This document shows, in pieces, positions 25,155 through 34,772 of a stretch of 64,000 nt of DNA. The position numbers and the translations under genes are program-made. How positions within the stretch are numbered: the first letter of the stretch is position 1; the number at the start of each line of letters is the position of its first letter. Origin of the DNA: Phyllobacterium sp. 628 (GTDB lineage Bacteria > Pseudomonadota > Alphaproteobacteria > Rhizobiales > Rhizobiaceae); NCBI RefSeq assembly GCF_014189505.1, contig NZ_CP050301.1:317501-381500 (forward strand), written 5' to 3'. The notes below the pieces were generated by a model. The model searched no databases. It was not told the origin of the DNA and saw nothing but the letters and a program-made list of their open reading frames with translations.

Positions 25155-26258
25155 TCAGGCGACGAGGCGTCCTGCCGTATCGTGCTGGGCATAGGCCTTG
25201 CCGAAACGGTTGGCGAGGAACGCATCCAACGCGATATCTTCCTGCTTGAGGAAACCCTGCTGTGGCAGATCGCCATTGGCCAGCATATCAAGGACAGCAC
25301 AGATGGCCGAAGCCGTGGTGATCTGAATGCCGCTGTAAAGCACATTGCCGATATGACCGCTGTAAACCTTGTTCGCATAGGTTTCCTGCAGCAGACGGCC
25401 CTTCTTACGGCCGCTGACGGTCACGAAAATCACCACGACATCCTGCATGGTGGACGGCAGTGCGTTCTCCAGAATGTCCTTGAACACATCGCGGCGGTCG
25501 CGCAGGCCAAGATCATTGAGTAGTGCCTTCATGATGGCGGCATGACCGGGATAGCGGATCGTGCGGTAATTCAGCGTCCGAACCTTGCCGAGAAGCGTCT
25601 CGCACAAAGTGCCAAGACCGCCGGAAGTATTGAAAGCCTCGTAGGTAACACCGTCGAGCGAGAATTCTTCACGCTCTTCCAGAGGCGGCACTTCAGTCAG
25701 TTCGCCGTCAACGATGGCTTCGCATGGTTCGCAATATTCATTGATAACGCCGTCCGTGCTCCAGGTCAGATTGTAGTTGAGCGCATTGGACGGATATTGC
25801 GGCAGGGCGCCAACGCGCATGCGCACGCTTTCCAGGCTGTCAAAGCGCTTGGCCAGATCATTGGCAACAATCGAGATGAAACCCGGAGCAAGGCCGCACT
25901 GGGGAATGAACGCGGTCTTCGCCGTTGCGGACAGCTGTTTGACAATGCGGGTGCTGGCAACATCTTCGGTCAGATCGAGATAATGCACGCCTGAAGTGGC
26001 GGCTGCCTGGGCAATGCGGGTGGTCAGATGGAAAGGAGCGGCGCTGAGGACGGCGAACTTGCCAGCAAGCACTTTTTCCAGCGCGCCTTCTTCACCGATT
26101 TCAATGCAGCGGGTCACAACCAGCGGCGAAATATCGAGACCGTCAAGCTGGGCCTGTGCCCGGTCAACAACGGTAACGCGGTAATCTCCGGTATTGGCCA
26201 GAAGGTTGGCAATGGTGCCGCCGATTTTACCGGCGCCGACGATGACGATCTCTTTCAT
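25155..26258 (-). CDS. Saccharopine dehydrogenase-family protein, probable lysine 6-dehydrogenase
   Basis: The 367-residue enzyme starts at ATG 26258 behind AAGGGGAA; the first 27 codons of the longer frame lack support. GAGKIGGTIANLL at 8-20 is the NAD(P) loop, and AAPFHLTTRIAQAAATSGVH, PQCGLAPGFISIVANDLA and the final LANGDLPQQGF block are typical of the saccharopine/lysine dehydrogenase family. The most likely reaction is oxidative deamination of lysine to allysine for catabolism. An Lrp/AsnC regulator is divergent across a 119-base gap, an arrangement common for lysine degradation genes. Saccharopine dehydrogenase proper remains an alternative. Confidence 0.75.
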   Translation of the reverse strand: MKEIVIVGAGKIGGTIANLLANTGDYRVTVVDRAQAQLDGLDISPLVVTRCIEIGEEGALEKVLAGKFAVLSAAPFHLTTRIAQAAATSGVHYLDLTEDVASTRIVKQLSATAKTAFIPQCGLAPGFISIVANDLAKRFDSLESVRMRVGALPQYPSNALNYNLTWSTDGVINEYCEPCEAIVDGELTEVPPLEEREEFSLDGVTYEAFNTSGGLGTLCETLLGKVRTLNYRTIRYPGHAAIMKALLNDLGLRDRRDVFKDILENALPSTMQDVVVIFVTVSGRKKGRLLQETYANKVYSGHIGNVLYSGIQITTASAICAVLDMLANGDLPQQGFLKQEDIALDAFLANRFGKAYAQHDTAGRLVA

Positions 26259-26377
26259 GTGTTTCCCCTTGGATTTCAAAGCTTCGTTATTTTCGCAGGC
26301 TTGCTCGTCGAAATGAAGCGTGTAAACTGACGATATCACGCCTAAATTTTGGCAATACGCCGTACGAGTTTGACATT

Positions 26378-26806
26378 ATGCTGACAGATGCCGACCACGC
26401 CCTGCTTTCCCTGTTGCGCGAGAATGCCCGCGCCTCGACTGCGGACCTCGCCCGCAAGCTCGGAGTGTCGCGCACCACGGTGCAAAGCCGAATCGAGCGG
26501 CTGGAAAAACGCGGCATGATTCGCGGCTACAGTGTGCAACTTTCGCCGGAATATGAGCGCAATCTGGTCAAGGCCCATGTGCTGGTTACCGCCCTGCCGA
26601 AATTCGCCAAGCGCGTTGAAGAGGCATTGCGGGAAATTGCCTGGGTACGGACCCTGCATTCGGTCAGCGGGCAGTATGATATGATCGTGATCCTGGAAGC
26701 ACCATCCATCAGCGAGCTTGACACTTTACTGGATCAGATCGGGGCGCTGGAGGGGGTGGAGCGCACTATTTCCTCTATTATCCTCTCAACGCGGATCGAC
26801 CGTTAA
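26378..26806 (+). CDS. Lrp/AsnC family transcriptional regulator
   Basis: The 142-residue protein has an N-terminal winged helix-turn-helix (LLSLLRENARASTADLARKL, GVSRTTVQSRIERLEKRGMI) and a C-terminal RAM ligand-binding domain (VLVTALPKFAKRVEEAL, SGQYDMIVILEAPS). Such regulators sense an amino acid and often activate the divergent catabolic gene. Here that is the lysine/saccharopine dehydrogenase, so lysine is the likely effector, by inference. The binding site is presumably in 26259-26377. Confidence 0.85.
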   Translation: MLTDADHALLSLLRENARASTADLARKLGVSRTTVQSRIERLEKRGMIRGYSVQLSPEYERNLVKAHVLVTALPKFAKRVEEALREIAWVRTLHSVSGQYDMIVILEAPSISELDTLLDQIGALEGVERTISSIILSTRIDR

Positions 26807-26961
26807 GACCGCGATTTCCGTTTGATCAGAGTCTGCTTGACTATACACAAGTCCCGCACCACGTTGCAAAGACCCGATAATTATTAGCGAACAAATAAAA
26901 ACACATTTATTTCAACCATTAATTGAGAGACGGCAATAAGCTTGCCCAAAAAAGAAATCCC

Positions 26962-27468
26962 ATGACCAATATTGATTCTAGCCAACTGAATTTTTGCGTC
27001 GCCAGCCCTCAAGACGAACAAACTATAGTCGCCATGGCGATTCTTTTTCGAAACCATCTTGAGCGTGATGCGCCAAGTGATGTTCAATTTGGCAACAGTA
27101 TCCGAAAACTCCTCACATCACAGGATGCTGAGTTCTGCATCGCCACGTATGATGAAAAACCGGTAGGATACGTTCTGCAGCGTTTTCGCTATTCAATGTG
27201 GGCCAGCGGATTGGAGGCCACCATTGAGGATCTCTTTGTGGATCCCAAGTCACGCAAACTCGGTATCGGGAAATCACTCATTGGATTTGCCCTTAGCCGG
27301 GCACAAAAAGCCGGTTGTGTAGGGGTATGCCTTGATACAAATGAATTCAATATAGCCTCGACTAAAATATACACAGGCTTTGGATTTGATCCATTTCCAA
27401 GCGCTGGCAGGGTCGCCAGATTTTCTTTCGAAAAACCTTGTAAAAGACGCTCTTGCAAAAGCCTCTAA
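26962..27468 (+). CDS. GNAT family N-acetyltransferase
   Basis: About 168 residues from ATG 26962; a TTG frame start at 26923 adds 13 unlikely residues. GNAT motifs are GYVLQRFRYSMWASGLEATIEDLFVDPKSR, then KLGIGKSLIGFAL as the acetyl-CoA loop, and CLDTNEFNIASTKIYTGFGF. The gene is more AT-rich than the genes around it (see also the AT-rich leader 26880-26960), suggesting later acquisition. It stands alone between an Lrp gene and the imu cassette. The substrate is not known. Confidence 0.75.
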   Translation: MTNIDSSQLNFCVASPQDEQTIVAMAILFRNHLERDAPSDVQFGNSIRKLLTSQDAEFCIATYDEKPVGYVLQRFRYSMWASGLEATIEDLFVDPKSRKLGIGKSLIGFALSRAQKAGCVGVCLDTNEFNIASTKIYTGFGFDPFPSAGRVARFSFEKPCKRRSCKSL

Positions 27469-27510
27469 TCATAACTGTCGAATAAGAACGGCGGTAAATT
27501 CCGCTTACCC

Positions 27511-27556
27511 TTGACTCTCCATGCCATTGGATTCCATAATGGAACATATCATGAAC
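27511..27556 (+). promoter_or_regulatory. imuA promoter with LexA (SOS) box
   Basis: TTGACT (27511-27516) and CATAAT (27535-27540) are separated by 18 bases. GAAC-N7-GAAC, the alphaproteobacterial LexA box, lies at 27542-27556 across the expected transcription start. The cassette should therefore be repressed by LexA and induced by DNA damage. Confidence 0.85.
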
Positions 27557-27570
27557 ATTTAGAGGAAACC

Positions 27571-28359
27571 GTGGTGACGACTGTCGACCTTGGGGCTTTA
27601 CGACGCGATATTGCGGCTTTGAGCGAACGAAACGCGCTCGAAGCCCATGCGCCGCGCACTGCCTTTGATTTCGGCGACAAAAGCATCGACGCGATGCTCA
27701 GCAGAGGCTTGCAGCGTGGCGCCCTGCATGAGGTGTTTTCGACCAAGATGAACGATGCGGGCGCTGCAACGGGATTTGTCATCGCCCTTGCCTTGCGATC
27801 TGCGGGCGCAAACAGCCCCATTCTCTGGCTGGAAGAGGATTTCGCCATACGGGAGCACGGTTTTCCCTATGCGCCCGGCCTTGAAAACCTTGGGCTTGAT
27901 CCCGAGCGCCTGATCATCGTGCGTTGCGCTTCACCGCAGGATGTTTTGAAAGCCGCTGCAGACAGTCTGGGCATCCGGGGAACCGGCGCTGTCATCATTG
28001 CCCCTTGGAGCAATCCGAAATGCCTCGACCTGACGGCATCGCGCAAATTGCTGCTTACCGCCCAGCAGACAGATGTACCGGCCTTTCTGCTGCGGCTGGG
28101 AGCAACACCTGCCGATAATTCCGCTGTCACACGCTGGCTGATCCGGTCCGCACCTTCGCAATCCAGCGGCGCCAGCGCGCCCGGGCATCCGGTGTTCGAC
28201 GCAACCCTTATTCGCAACAGGCAAGGCATGACAGGTCATTGGATCCTGCAATGGGAGAGTGATGAGCATGTTTTCAGACAGATCGAACCGGTTTCTGGCA
28301 CTGTGGTTTCCACACCTGCCCACCGACCGCCTCAAACGCGAAAATCCGCAACGGGCTGA
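27571..28359 (+). CDS. imuA: ImuA, SOS mutagenesis cassette protein
   Basis: About 262 residues. The start is GTG 27571 or 27574 behind AGAGGAAA (27561-27568); the longer frame from 27511 is ruled out because it would run through the promoter and LexA box. ImuA is a RecA-like fold protein of the damage-inducible ImuA-ImuB-DnaE2 complex, here with GALHEVFSTKMNDAGAATGFV at the usual P-loop position (no canonical GKT) and LWLEEDFAIREHG. It links the mutasome to RecA. The gene overlaps imuB by about 98 bases in another frame. Same operon as imuB and dnaE2. Confidence 0.85.
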   Translation: MVTTVDLGALRRDIAALSERNALEAHAPRTAFDFGDKSIDAMLSRGLQRGALHEVFSTKMNDAGAATGFVIALALRSAGANSPILWLEEDFAIREHGFPYAPGLENLGLDPERLIIVRCASPQDVLKAAADSLGIRGTGAVIIAPWSNPKCLDLTASRKLLLTAQQTDVPAFLLRLGATPADNSAVTRWLIRSAPSQSSGASAPGHPVFDATLIRNRQGMTGHWILQWESDEHVFRQIEPVSGTVVSTPAHRPPQTRKSATG

Positions 28360-29824
28360 GTCCGGCCAGTTCCTCATTGTGGTCGACAAGGTTGCCAATG
28401 CCTTGCGCCTGACCGCTACCGACGAGCGGGCGGCCAAGACAGGTTTGCACAAGGGCATGGCTTTGACCGATGCGCGGGCACAGTTCGAACAACTGGACAT
28501 CGCGTTCGCCTCGCCGCGCAAGGATGCTGCTTTGCTGGAAAAGCTGGCCGATTGGTGTGACCGTTACACCCCCCTGGTGGCATTCGATGGCAATGATGGT
28601 TTGATGCTCGATATCACCGGCTGCGTGCACCTTTTTGGCGATGAGCAAAGTCTGCGCAAGGATATCCACCAGCGCCTCAGCCAGCATGGCATGATTGTTC
28701 GCTCGGCCATTGCCGACAATCCACCGGCGGCCCGGGCCTTTGCCCGCCATTCACCGGGCGGCGTCATTGGCCAGACGGAACGCGATGCAAAGTTACGCAG
28801 CCTGCGCCTTGTCAGCTTGGCTATTGAAGAGGTGCATCTGGCCGGTTTGAAGCGGGCGGGCCTGCGCAGTGTTGGCGATATAGAAGTGCTTCCACGTGCT
28901 GCTCTTGCCGCTCGTTTTGGCGCCGGTCTGGTTGACAGTCTCGATGCGCTTTTCGGAAGCAACAGTGAACCCATATCTCCCCGGCGTATTATCCCCGTCT
29001 GCATGGCTGAACGGCGGATGGCTGAACCACTGATCGTCATGGAATCGGTCGAACTTGTTCTGCATGCTCTTGGCGATGAACTCTTTCGCCAGTTGCAGAA
29101 GCGGGTGGAAGGCGCGCGGGAAATCGAAGCCTCGTTTTTCCGTGTCGACGGCCATGTCCGCCGTCTGAATATTCAGGCTGGTCAGCCGCTTACGGATACA
29201 AAGACACTGTTCCGGTTGCTGAAAGAACGGCTCTCCAACCTCGCTGATCCGCTTGATGCGGGTTACGGTTTCGATCTTGTCCGCCTTGCCGCTGTGCGAA
29301 CCGAGCGAACACAGGTTTTGCAAAAGAGTTTGGATAACAACGTGCAGGAAACCGGGGAGATCGGCAGTCTGATTGACCGCTTGTCCATTCGTCTGGGATC
29401 GGGACGTGTCTTGCGGCCAAAGCCTGTCGATACGCATATTCCCGAACGTGCGGTTTCGCTTGAGCCTGCAGCACAGGTCTCCCCCAGCTCACCTCTTGAG
29501 TGGACACCAAACCATCATCCGGGGGAGCCACCCATACGGCCGATTCGGCTGTTCCAACCGCCCGAGCACATAGAAACAACAGCGGGAATTCCCGATGGCG
29601 CCCCGGCACAATTCATCTGGCGGAGTATCCGGCACTACATTGTTCTGGCCGAAGGACCGGAGCGTATCGCACCGGAATGGTGGCGCGAACATGCGGGCGC
29701 TCTAACGCGGGATTACTACCGGCTCGAAGACAATCAGGGCCATCGCTTCTGGGTGTTTCGTGAGGGATTGTATGAACGGGGCACAGTCACGCCGCGCTGG
29801 TATCTGCACGGGCTCTTTGCGTAA
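28262..29824 (+). CDS. imuB: ImuB, Y-family polymerase-like protein
   Basis: The 520-residue protein belongs to the inactive branch of Y-family polymerases. FLALWFPHLPTDRLKRE replaces the catalytic N terminus, so the metal-binding Asp/Glu set is missing, as is normal for ImuB. LMLDITGCVHLFGDEQSL, helix-hairpin-helix-like LAGLKRAGLRSVGDIEVLPR and the little-finger region follow. The C-terminal part after about 400 is Pro-rich and holds the interaction region with DnaE2 and the clamp. It bridges ImuA, the beta clamp and DnaE2 during translesion synthesis. Start ATG 28262 follows GGGAGA; GTG 28259 and ATG 28268 are alternatives. TAA and the dnaE2 ATG overlap (29822-29826). Confidence 0.9.
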   Translation: MSMFSDRSNRFLALWFPHLPTDRLKRENPQRAESGQFLIVVDKVANALRLTATDERAAKTGLHKGMALTDARAQFEQLDIAFASPRKDAALLEKLADWCDRYTPLVAFDGNDGLMLDITGCVHLFGDEQSLRKDIHQRLSQHGMIVRSAIADNPPAARAFARHSPGGVIGQTERDAKLRSLRLVSLAIEEVHLAGLKRAGLRSVGDIEVLPRAALAARFGAGLVDSLDALFGSNSEPISPRRIIPVCMAERRMAEPLIVMESVELVLHALGDELFRQLQKRVEGAREIEASFFRVDGHVRRLNIQAGQPLTDTKTLFRLLKERLSNLADPLDAGYGFDLVRLAAVRTERTQVLQKSLDNNVQETGEIGSLIDRLSIRLGSGRVLRPKPVDTHIPERAVSLEPAAQVSPSSPLEWTPNHHPGEPPIRPIRLFQPPEHIETTAGIPDGAPAQFIWRSIRHYIVLAEGPERIAPEWWREHAGALTRDYYRLEDNQGHRFWVFREGLYERGTVTPRWYLHGLFA

Positions 29825-32800
29825 TGCCAGCCTATACGGAACTCGCCGTCACCAGCAATTTTTCCTTTCTCGAAGGCGCATCCCAACCGGAAGAACTGGT
29901 GCAGCAGGCTGTGCTGTTGGGACTTGCAGGGATTGGCATTACCGACCGTAATACGCTTGCCGGAGTGGTGCGGGCCTACAAGGCGCATAAGGAACTGACG
30001 GAAGACGAGGAGGTCAAGGTAAAGCTCAACCTCTTCATTGGCTGCAGGCTGGTGTTTACTGATGGCACACCGGAGCTGATCGTCTACCCGCGGGACCGGG
30101 CTGCCTATGGCCTGCTCTGCCGCCTCCTGAGCACAGGCAAAGAGCGGGCTAAGATCAAAGGCCTGTGTCATCTGGTTCTGAAAGATTTTCTTTTCATCGC
30201 CAAAGAATTCCAGATTGCGGTTCTGCCTCCGGCGCGCCCTGATAATGCCTGGGCCGCATTTCTGAAGACTATCTCCATGGCTGCGCCCGGCTCCGTCTGG
30301 CTGGGGCTCGCCATGCCCTATCAGGGGGCAGACCGGCGCTATGGGGAAGAGCTGCAACGCAGCGCTGCAGCAGCCAATGTTCCGCTGCTGGCAGTCAACA
30401 ATGTACTCTATCACACGCCGTCCCGGCGGCCGCTGCAGGATGTGCTGACCTGCATCCGCGAGCATGTCACCATCGATACAGCCGGGCGAAAACTTGAAAG
30501 CAATGCGGAACGGCATCTGAAATCACCCGATGACATGCAGTATATTTTCCGGCACTTCCCGGATGCTCTCTTGGAGATCGCGCGCTTTATCAAGCCGATC
30601 CAATTCTCTCTCGATATGCTGAAATATGACTATCCGGACGAGCCGGTTCCACCCGGCAAAACACCGCAACAGCATCTGGCCGACGAAACGTGGAAAGGTG
30701 CTGTCAGACGTTACCCCAATGGTATTCCGGCTCTCGTGCGCGATCTTCTGGAGAAGGAGTTGGCCTTGATTGGAGAGCTTCAATACGCACCTTATTTTTT
30801 GACCGTGCATGACATTGTCACGTATGCGCGGTCGAAAAATATCCTGTGTCAGGGCCGCGGTTCCTCCGCCAATTCCGCCGTCTGTTATTGCCTGCACATC
30901 ACCGCTGTTGATCCCCAAAATGGCAACGCGCTGTTTGAACGCTTCCTCTCTGCCCAGCGCAAAGAGCCGCCGGATATCGATGTCGATTTCGAACATGAGC
31001 GGCGCGAAGAAGTCATGCAATGGGTCTATATGCGCTATGGCCGCACGCGTGCCGCCATTGTCGCGACGGTTATCAGCTACCGACCGCGCAGCGCCATCCG
31101 CGATGTCGGCAAGGCCCTGGGCCTGACCGAAGATGTAACCGCAGCCCTCGCCAATACGGTCTGGGGCAGTTGGGGGACCACGGTTGAACAGCAGCAGGTA
31201 AGACAGGCGGGCTTGGACCCTGACAACCTCATGATACGCCGCGCCGTCAAGCTGGCGACAGAGTTGATCGGCTTTCCCCGGCATCTCTCCCAGCATGTCG
31301 GCGGTTTTGTGCTGACGCAGCACCGGCTTGATGAAACCGTTCCCATTGGCCCGGCAGCCATGAAGGACCGCTCCTTCATCGAATGGGACAAGGACGACAT
31401 CAATACGCTGAACATCATGAAAGTGGATGTGCTGTCACTCGGTATGCTGACCTGCATCCGCAAGGCCTTCGATCTGATCCATCAGCATGGCGGCGAATAC
31501 TATGAGCTTGCAACCGTCGAGCAAGACGATTCCAAGGTTTACGACATGCTGTGTAAGGCCGATTCCCTCGGGGTGTTTCAGGTGGAAAGCCGCGCCCAGA
31601 TGAACATGCTGCCACGTCTGCAACCCAGAAAATTCTATGATCTGGTGATTGAGGTTGCCATCGTGCGTCCTGGACCCATTCAAGGCGATATGGTCCATCC
31701 CTATCTGCGGCGACGCAAGGGCATCGAAAAGGTTCATTATCCGTCCCCTTCTCCCGAATATGGCGACAAGGACGAACTGAAAAAGTCCTTGAGAAAACCC
31801 TTGGCGTTCCCCTGTTTCAGGAACAGGCCATGCGCATTGCCATCGAAGCGGCGGGTTTTACACCTGACGAAGCCAATAAGTTGCGCAGCGCCATGGCAAC
31901 ATTCCGCAATCGCGGCACCATTCATAAAATGCAGGAAAAGATGGTGGAAGGCATGGTGCGCCGCGGCTATGAGCGCACCTTTGCCGAAAACTGTTTCAAC
32001 CAGATCAAAGGTTTTGGTGAGTATGGATTTCCGGAAAGCCACGCGGCAAGTTTTGCCATCCTTGTCTACATTTCCTCATGGATCAAATGCCACCATCCGG
32101 CCGCCTTTGCAGCCTCATTGCTGAATTCACAGCCCATGGGCTTCTATGCCCCCGCCCAGATCATTCGCGATGCGCGCGATCACGACGTCGAAGTACGCCC
32201 GGTCGATATCAATTTCAGTGAATGGGACAACACGCTGGAAGCGCGTGGTGAAGCACTTGGCGTCCGGCTTGGATTTCGGCAAGTGGACGGATTTTCCAAA
32301 GTCTGGGCGGAAGAAATCTGCGCAAAGCGGCAGCGGCACTATACGGATATCGAGGAGGTACGCCGCCTGACACAGCTCGAACGGCGCGCCTTTGTGCTTC
32401 TCGCCGACGCCGACGCATTCCGCTCCCTCAGCATCGACCGTCGTGAGGCCTTATGGGCTGTCCGACGCTTTCCGGACAATACAACCCTCCCTCTCTTTCA
32501 GGCGGCTGAAACCAATGAATTGGCTGAGGAAGCCGAAACAAGATTGCCGCGCATGAAATTGGCGGAACATGTCATCGCGGATTATGAATCGATCCGGCTT
32601 TCCCTGAAGGGACATCCAATGGAGTTTCTGCGGGATGGTCTTGCTGCCGAAGGCGTCGTTTCCTGCAAACAGGCCACCGGGATGCCAAGCAACAGGCGGG
32701 TGAAAGTAGCGGGAGTGGTGACTGTGCGGCAAAGACCGGGCAGCGCCAAAGGCGTGGTCTTCATGACAATTGAGGACGAAACGGGTATTGCCAATATCAT

Positions 32801-33074
32801 CGTCTGGTCCAAGACTATGGCCATCTATCGCAAGGAGGTGATGGGCTCACGCCTCATCCTCATCGAGGGCACCGTACAAAGCAGCGATAATGTCACCCAT
32901 ATTGTTGCCCGGAAGCTTATCGATCGGACAGGAGATCTCTACCGGCTTTCCGAGCAATTGCCGTCCATACCCGTCTCACGCGGAGATGAGGTGGTCTACC
33001 CCATCCCCGATCAGTCGCGTGGCGGCCATCCGCGCAAGGTGCGTATCCTGCCCAAATCACGCGATTTTCATTAG
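29824..33074 (+). pseudogene. dnaE2: DnaE2 (ImuC) error-prone polymerase, one -1 frameshift
   Basis: Codons run from ATG 29824 for 654 residues to about 31785, then the frame must shift -1; the second frame continues to TAG 33074. The joined product of 1,083 residues has the normal DnaE2 length. It has the PHP-like start (ELAVTSNFSFLEGAS), the catalytic Asp triad in PPDIDVDFEHERREEVMQW, palm/finger blocks, and an OB-fold near KVAGVVTVRQRPGSAKGVVF. At 31780-31785 the sequence is AAAAAG; slipping back one base gives K-K-V-L-E-K-T-L-G, the family consensus. The gap may be a true mutation, a sequencing error or programmed slippage. The protein is the translesion polymerase of the SOS mutasome. 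The 4-base overlap with the minus-strand DUF768 gene is convergent. Confidence 0.8.
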
Positions 33075-33313
33075 GTTTTTTTGCCATCCCCAGCCATGGC
33101 TGTCCTGTCTATGGCCGTAATCATGCAAATTTCCAGATCCCCAATTCCATCCATAATTTCTTCCTGCGAAATACCGGCCTTCTCTGCTTCCGCAGTGCAT
33201 TGGGCAACGAGTTGTTTGGGTCTGACATCGTTATGTGCCATATCCGCCGGACGCGTCGCATGAACATTGGCGTCAATCCAGTTGTTGACGAAATCGATTG
33301 CGCGCTGGCTCAT
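33071..33313 (-). CDS. DUF768 family protein
   Basis: An 80-residue protein from ATG 33313, behind AAGGAGAG; the longer frame to 33346 is less likely. Motifs SQRAIDFVNNWIDANV, then DMAHNDVRPKQLVAQCTAEA and GISQEEIMDGIGDL mark the DUF768 family, small helical proteins found in Mesorhizobium and relatives, function unknown. It converges with dnaE2, the stop codons overlapping by 4 bases. No signal or membrane segment. Confidence 0.7.
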   Translation of the reverse strand: MSQRAIDFVNNWIDANVHATRPADMAHNDVRPKQLVAQCTAEAEKAGISQEEIMDGIGDLEICMITAIDRTAMAGDGKKT

Positions 33314-33389
33314 TTTTCTCTCCTTCTCAAGATTATACACCTGCAATCAAAACTGCTGGCATTGCAGAAGGTTGCGAAAAAACAGCCGG

Positions 33390-34196
33390 TCACGCGGCTT
33401 CCAGAGCCCAAACCTTGAACTTCGTCAGAATATTTGGACCGAAAACATTGGTTAGAGGAACGTCAGCAGCATCCCGGCCATGTGCCACTTTTACCCGGCC
33501 GATACGCGGCTTGTTATTACGCGGATCAAAAGCATGCCACTGCCCGCCGAGATAGACTTCCATCCAGGCACAGAAATCCATGGCTGAGTGCGGCAACGGT
33601 ACGCCGATATCAGTGATATAGCCGGTGCAGTAGCGGGTGGGGATATTAAGGCACCGGGTAAAAGCCACCGCCAGATGGGTGAAATCACGGCAAACGCCGC
33701 GCCCCTCCTGATAGCCGGATGCCGCCGTGCGCGTCGGATTGGAGAACTCGTAGCCAAAGGTGATGTGGTTGTGAACGTAATCGCAAACGGCCTGAACCCG
33801 TTGCCATCCCTCGGGTGCATAGCCAAACAGCCGCCATGCTTCCTCGCTCAGAATATCCGTTTCGCAATACCGGCTGCCAAGCAGATAGACCAGCGTTTCA
33901 GCCGGTAAATCCTGCACCTTGTGCTGGACCGCATCGAGCACCACCGGATCGGGCATCCCACTATCATGGATGATGGCGTTGGTCGTGCAGGTGAACTGGC
34001 CGGGAGCCGCGAGAATGCGGTTACACCAATTGCCGAACTGATCGTGATAGCCGTCAACACTCGCGCCAAATGTCGACTGAAACGTCTCGATGCCTTCAAT
34101 GTCTTCCACCCGCGAATGGTGGATATTCAATATGGCAATCAAGGGTGTCTCCTGGGGGAAGTCAAAACTCAATTCACACCCGACGTTCAGTCTCAT
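33390..34196 (-). CDS. Transglutaminase-like cysteine protease family protein
   Basis: The 268-residue protein has an N-terminal beta-rich domain (about 1-120) followed by the transglutaminase core at about 130-230. The catalytic triad is readable as Cys169 in GRGVCRDFTH, His221 and Asp224 in WHAFDPRNN. In bacteria, members act as proteases or peptide cross-linkers; the target is unknown. No signal sequence, so it appears cytoplasmic. It is monocistronic on the minus strand; the gap to the CsbD gene contains that gene's terminator. Confidence 0.8.
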   Translation of the reverse strand: MRLNVGCELSFDFPQETPLIAILNIHHSRVEDIEGIETFQSTFGASVDGYHDQFGNWCNRILAAPGQFTCTTNAIIHDSGMPDPVVLDAVQHKVQDLPAETLVYLLGSRYCETDILSEEAWRLFGYAPEGWQRVQAVCDYVHNHITFGYEFSNPTRTAASGYQEGRGVCRDFTHLAVAFTRCLNIPTRYCTGYITDIGVPLPHSAMDFCAWMEVYLGGQWHAFDPRNNKPRIGRVKVAHGRDAADVPLTNVFGPNILTKFKVWALEAA

Positions 34197-34272
34197 ACCA
34201 AGCCCCTCAAGACGTTATATGTTTGATTTTTACGTTATGCGTTCAGGACGACAGACAATCGGACAAAAAGCA

Positions 34273-34294
34273 ACCGGCTCGAAACCGAGCCGGT
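34273..34294 (-). terminator. Terminator after csbD-like gene
   Basis: ACCGGCTCG (34273-34281) pairs with CGAGCCGGT (34286-34294). On the minus strand it is followed by TGCTTTTTG, a T-rich tail. Confidence 0.8.
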
Positions 34295-34318
34295 CAAAAC
34301 TTTTCAGCCATGGAGCAA

Positions 34319-34510
34319 TCAGGCCCGGTCAACGACCTTTTTTACCGCATCCTTGGCCTTGCCTTTTGCCTGTTGGGCTTCACCCTTGATTTCCTGGGCC
34401 TTGCCCTTGGCCTGCAATGTCTTGTTACCGGTTGCCTTGCCAGCTGCCTGCTTCAAATTGCCTGCGGCTTCGTTTGCAAGTCCGGAAATTTTATCGCTTG
34501 TGCTACCCAT
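34319..34510 (-). CDS. CsbD-like stress protein
   Basis: A 63-residue protein from ATG 34510 behind AAGGAG. The CsbD pattern is clear: [20 protein letters not shown], then [19 protein letters not shown] and [11 protein letters not shown]. These highly charged, mostly helical proteins accumulate under general stress; no enzyme activity is known. An EcfG promoter (GGAAC-N16-CGTT) lies upstream on the same strand, so expression should follow the NepR-EcfG-PhyR response. Confidence 0.85.
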   Translation of the reverse strand: MGSTSDKISGLANEAAGNLKQAAGKATGNKTLQAKGKAQEIKGEAQQAKGKAKDAVKKVVDRA

Positions 34511-34545
34511 GGGTAAACTCCTTGAATGTTCATACACGGGAAGTA

Positions 34546-34570
34546 AACGGCCCACGGCATACTTGGTTCC
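34546..34570 (-). promoter_or_regulatory. EcfG-type promoter of csbD-like gene
   Basis: On the minus strand GGAAC (34570-34566), 16 bases, CGTT (34549-34546), a perfect match to the alphaproteobacterial general-stress sigma consensus, 36 bases before the start codon. Confidence 0.85.
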
Positions 34571-34631
34571 GGTTTGAATGAAAATATTCAACGCATTGAA
34601 AACAAATGGTATTTAATTTTCTATAAGCAAA

Positions 34632-34666
34632 AACCCGGCGCCCACGGGGGGCACAGGCACCGGGTT
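34632..34666 (-). terminator. Terminator after AI-2E family transporter
   Basis: AACCCGGCGCC and GGCACCGGGTT pair with one mismatch across a 13-base loop. On the minus strand the stem is followed by TTTTTGC. Confidence 0.75.
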
Positions 34667-34772
34667 CTGAACGTACTGATCACCACTGGATCAGCTTCTT
34701 TGAAACGTGATCGGGCGTGCTTGGTTCCCGCTAAAATTGCGTATTGCCAAATACATCCTCTGCCACTCTGCT

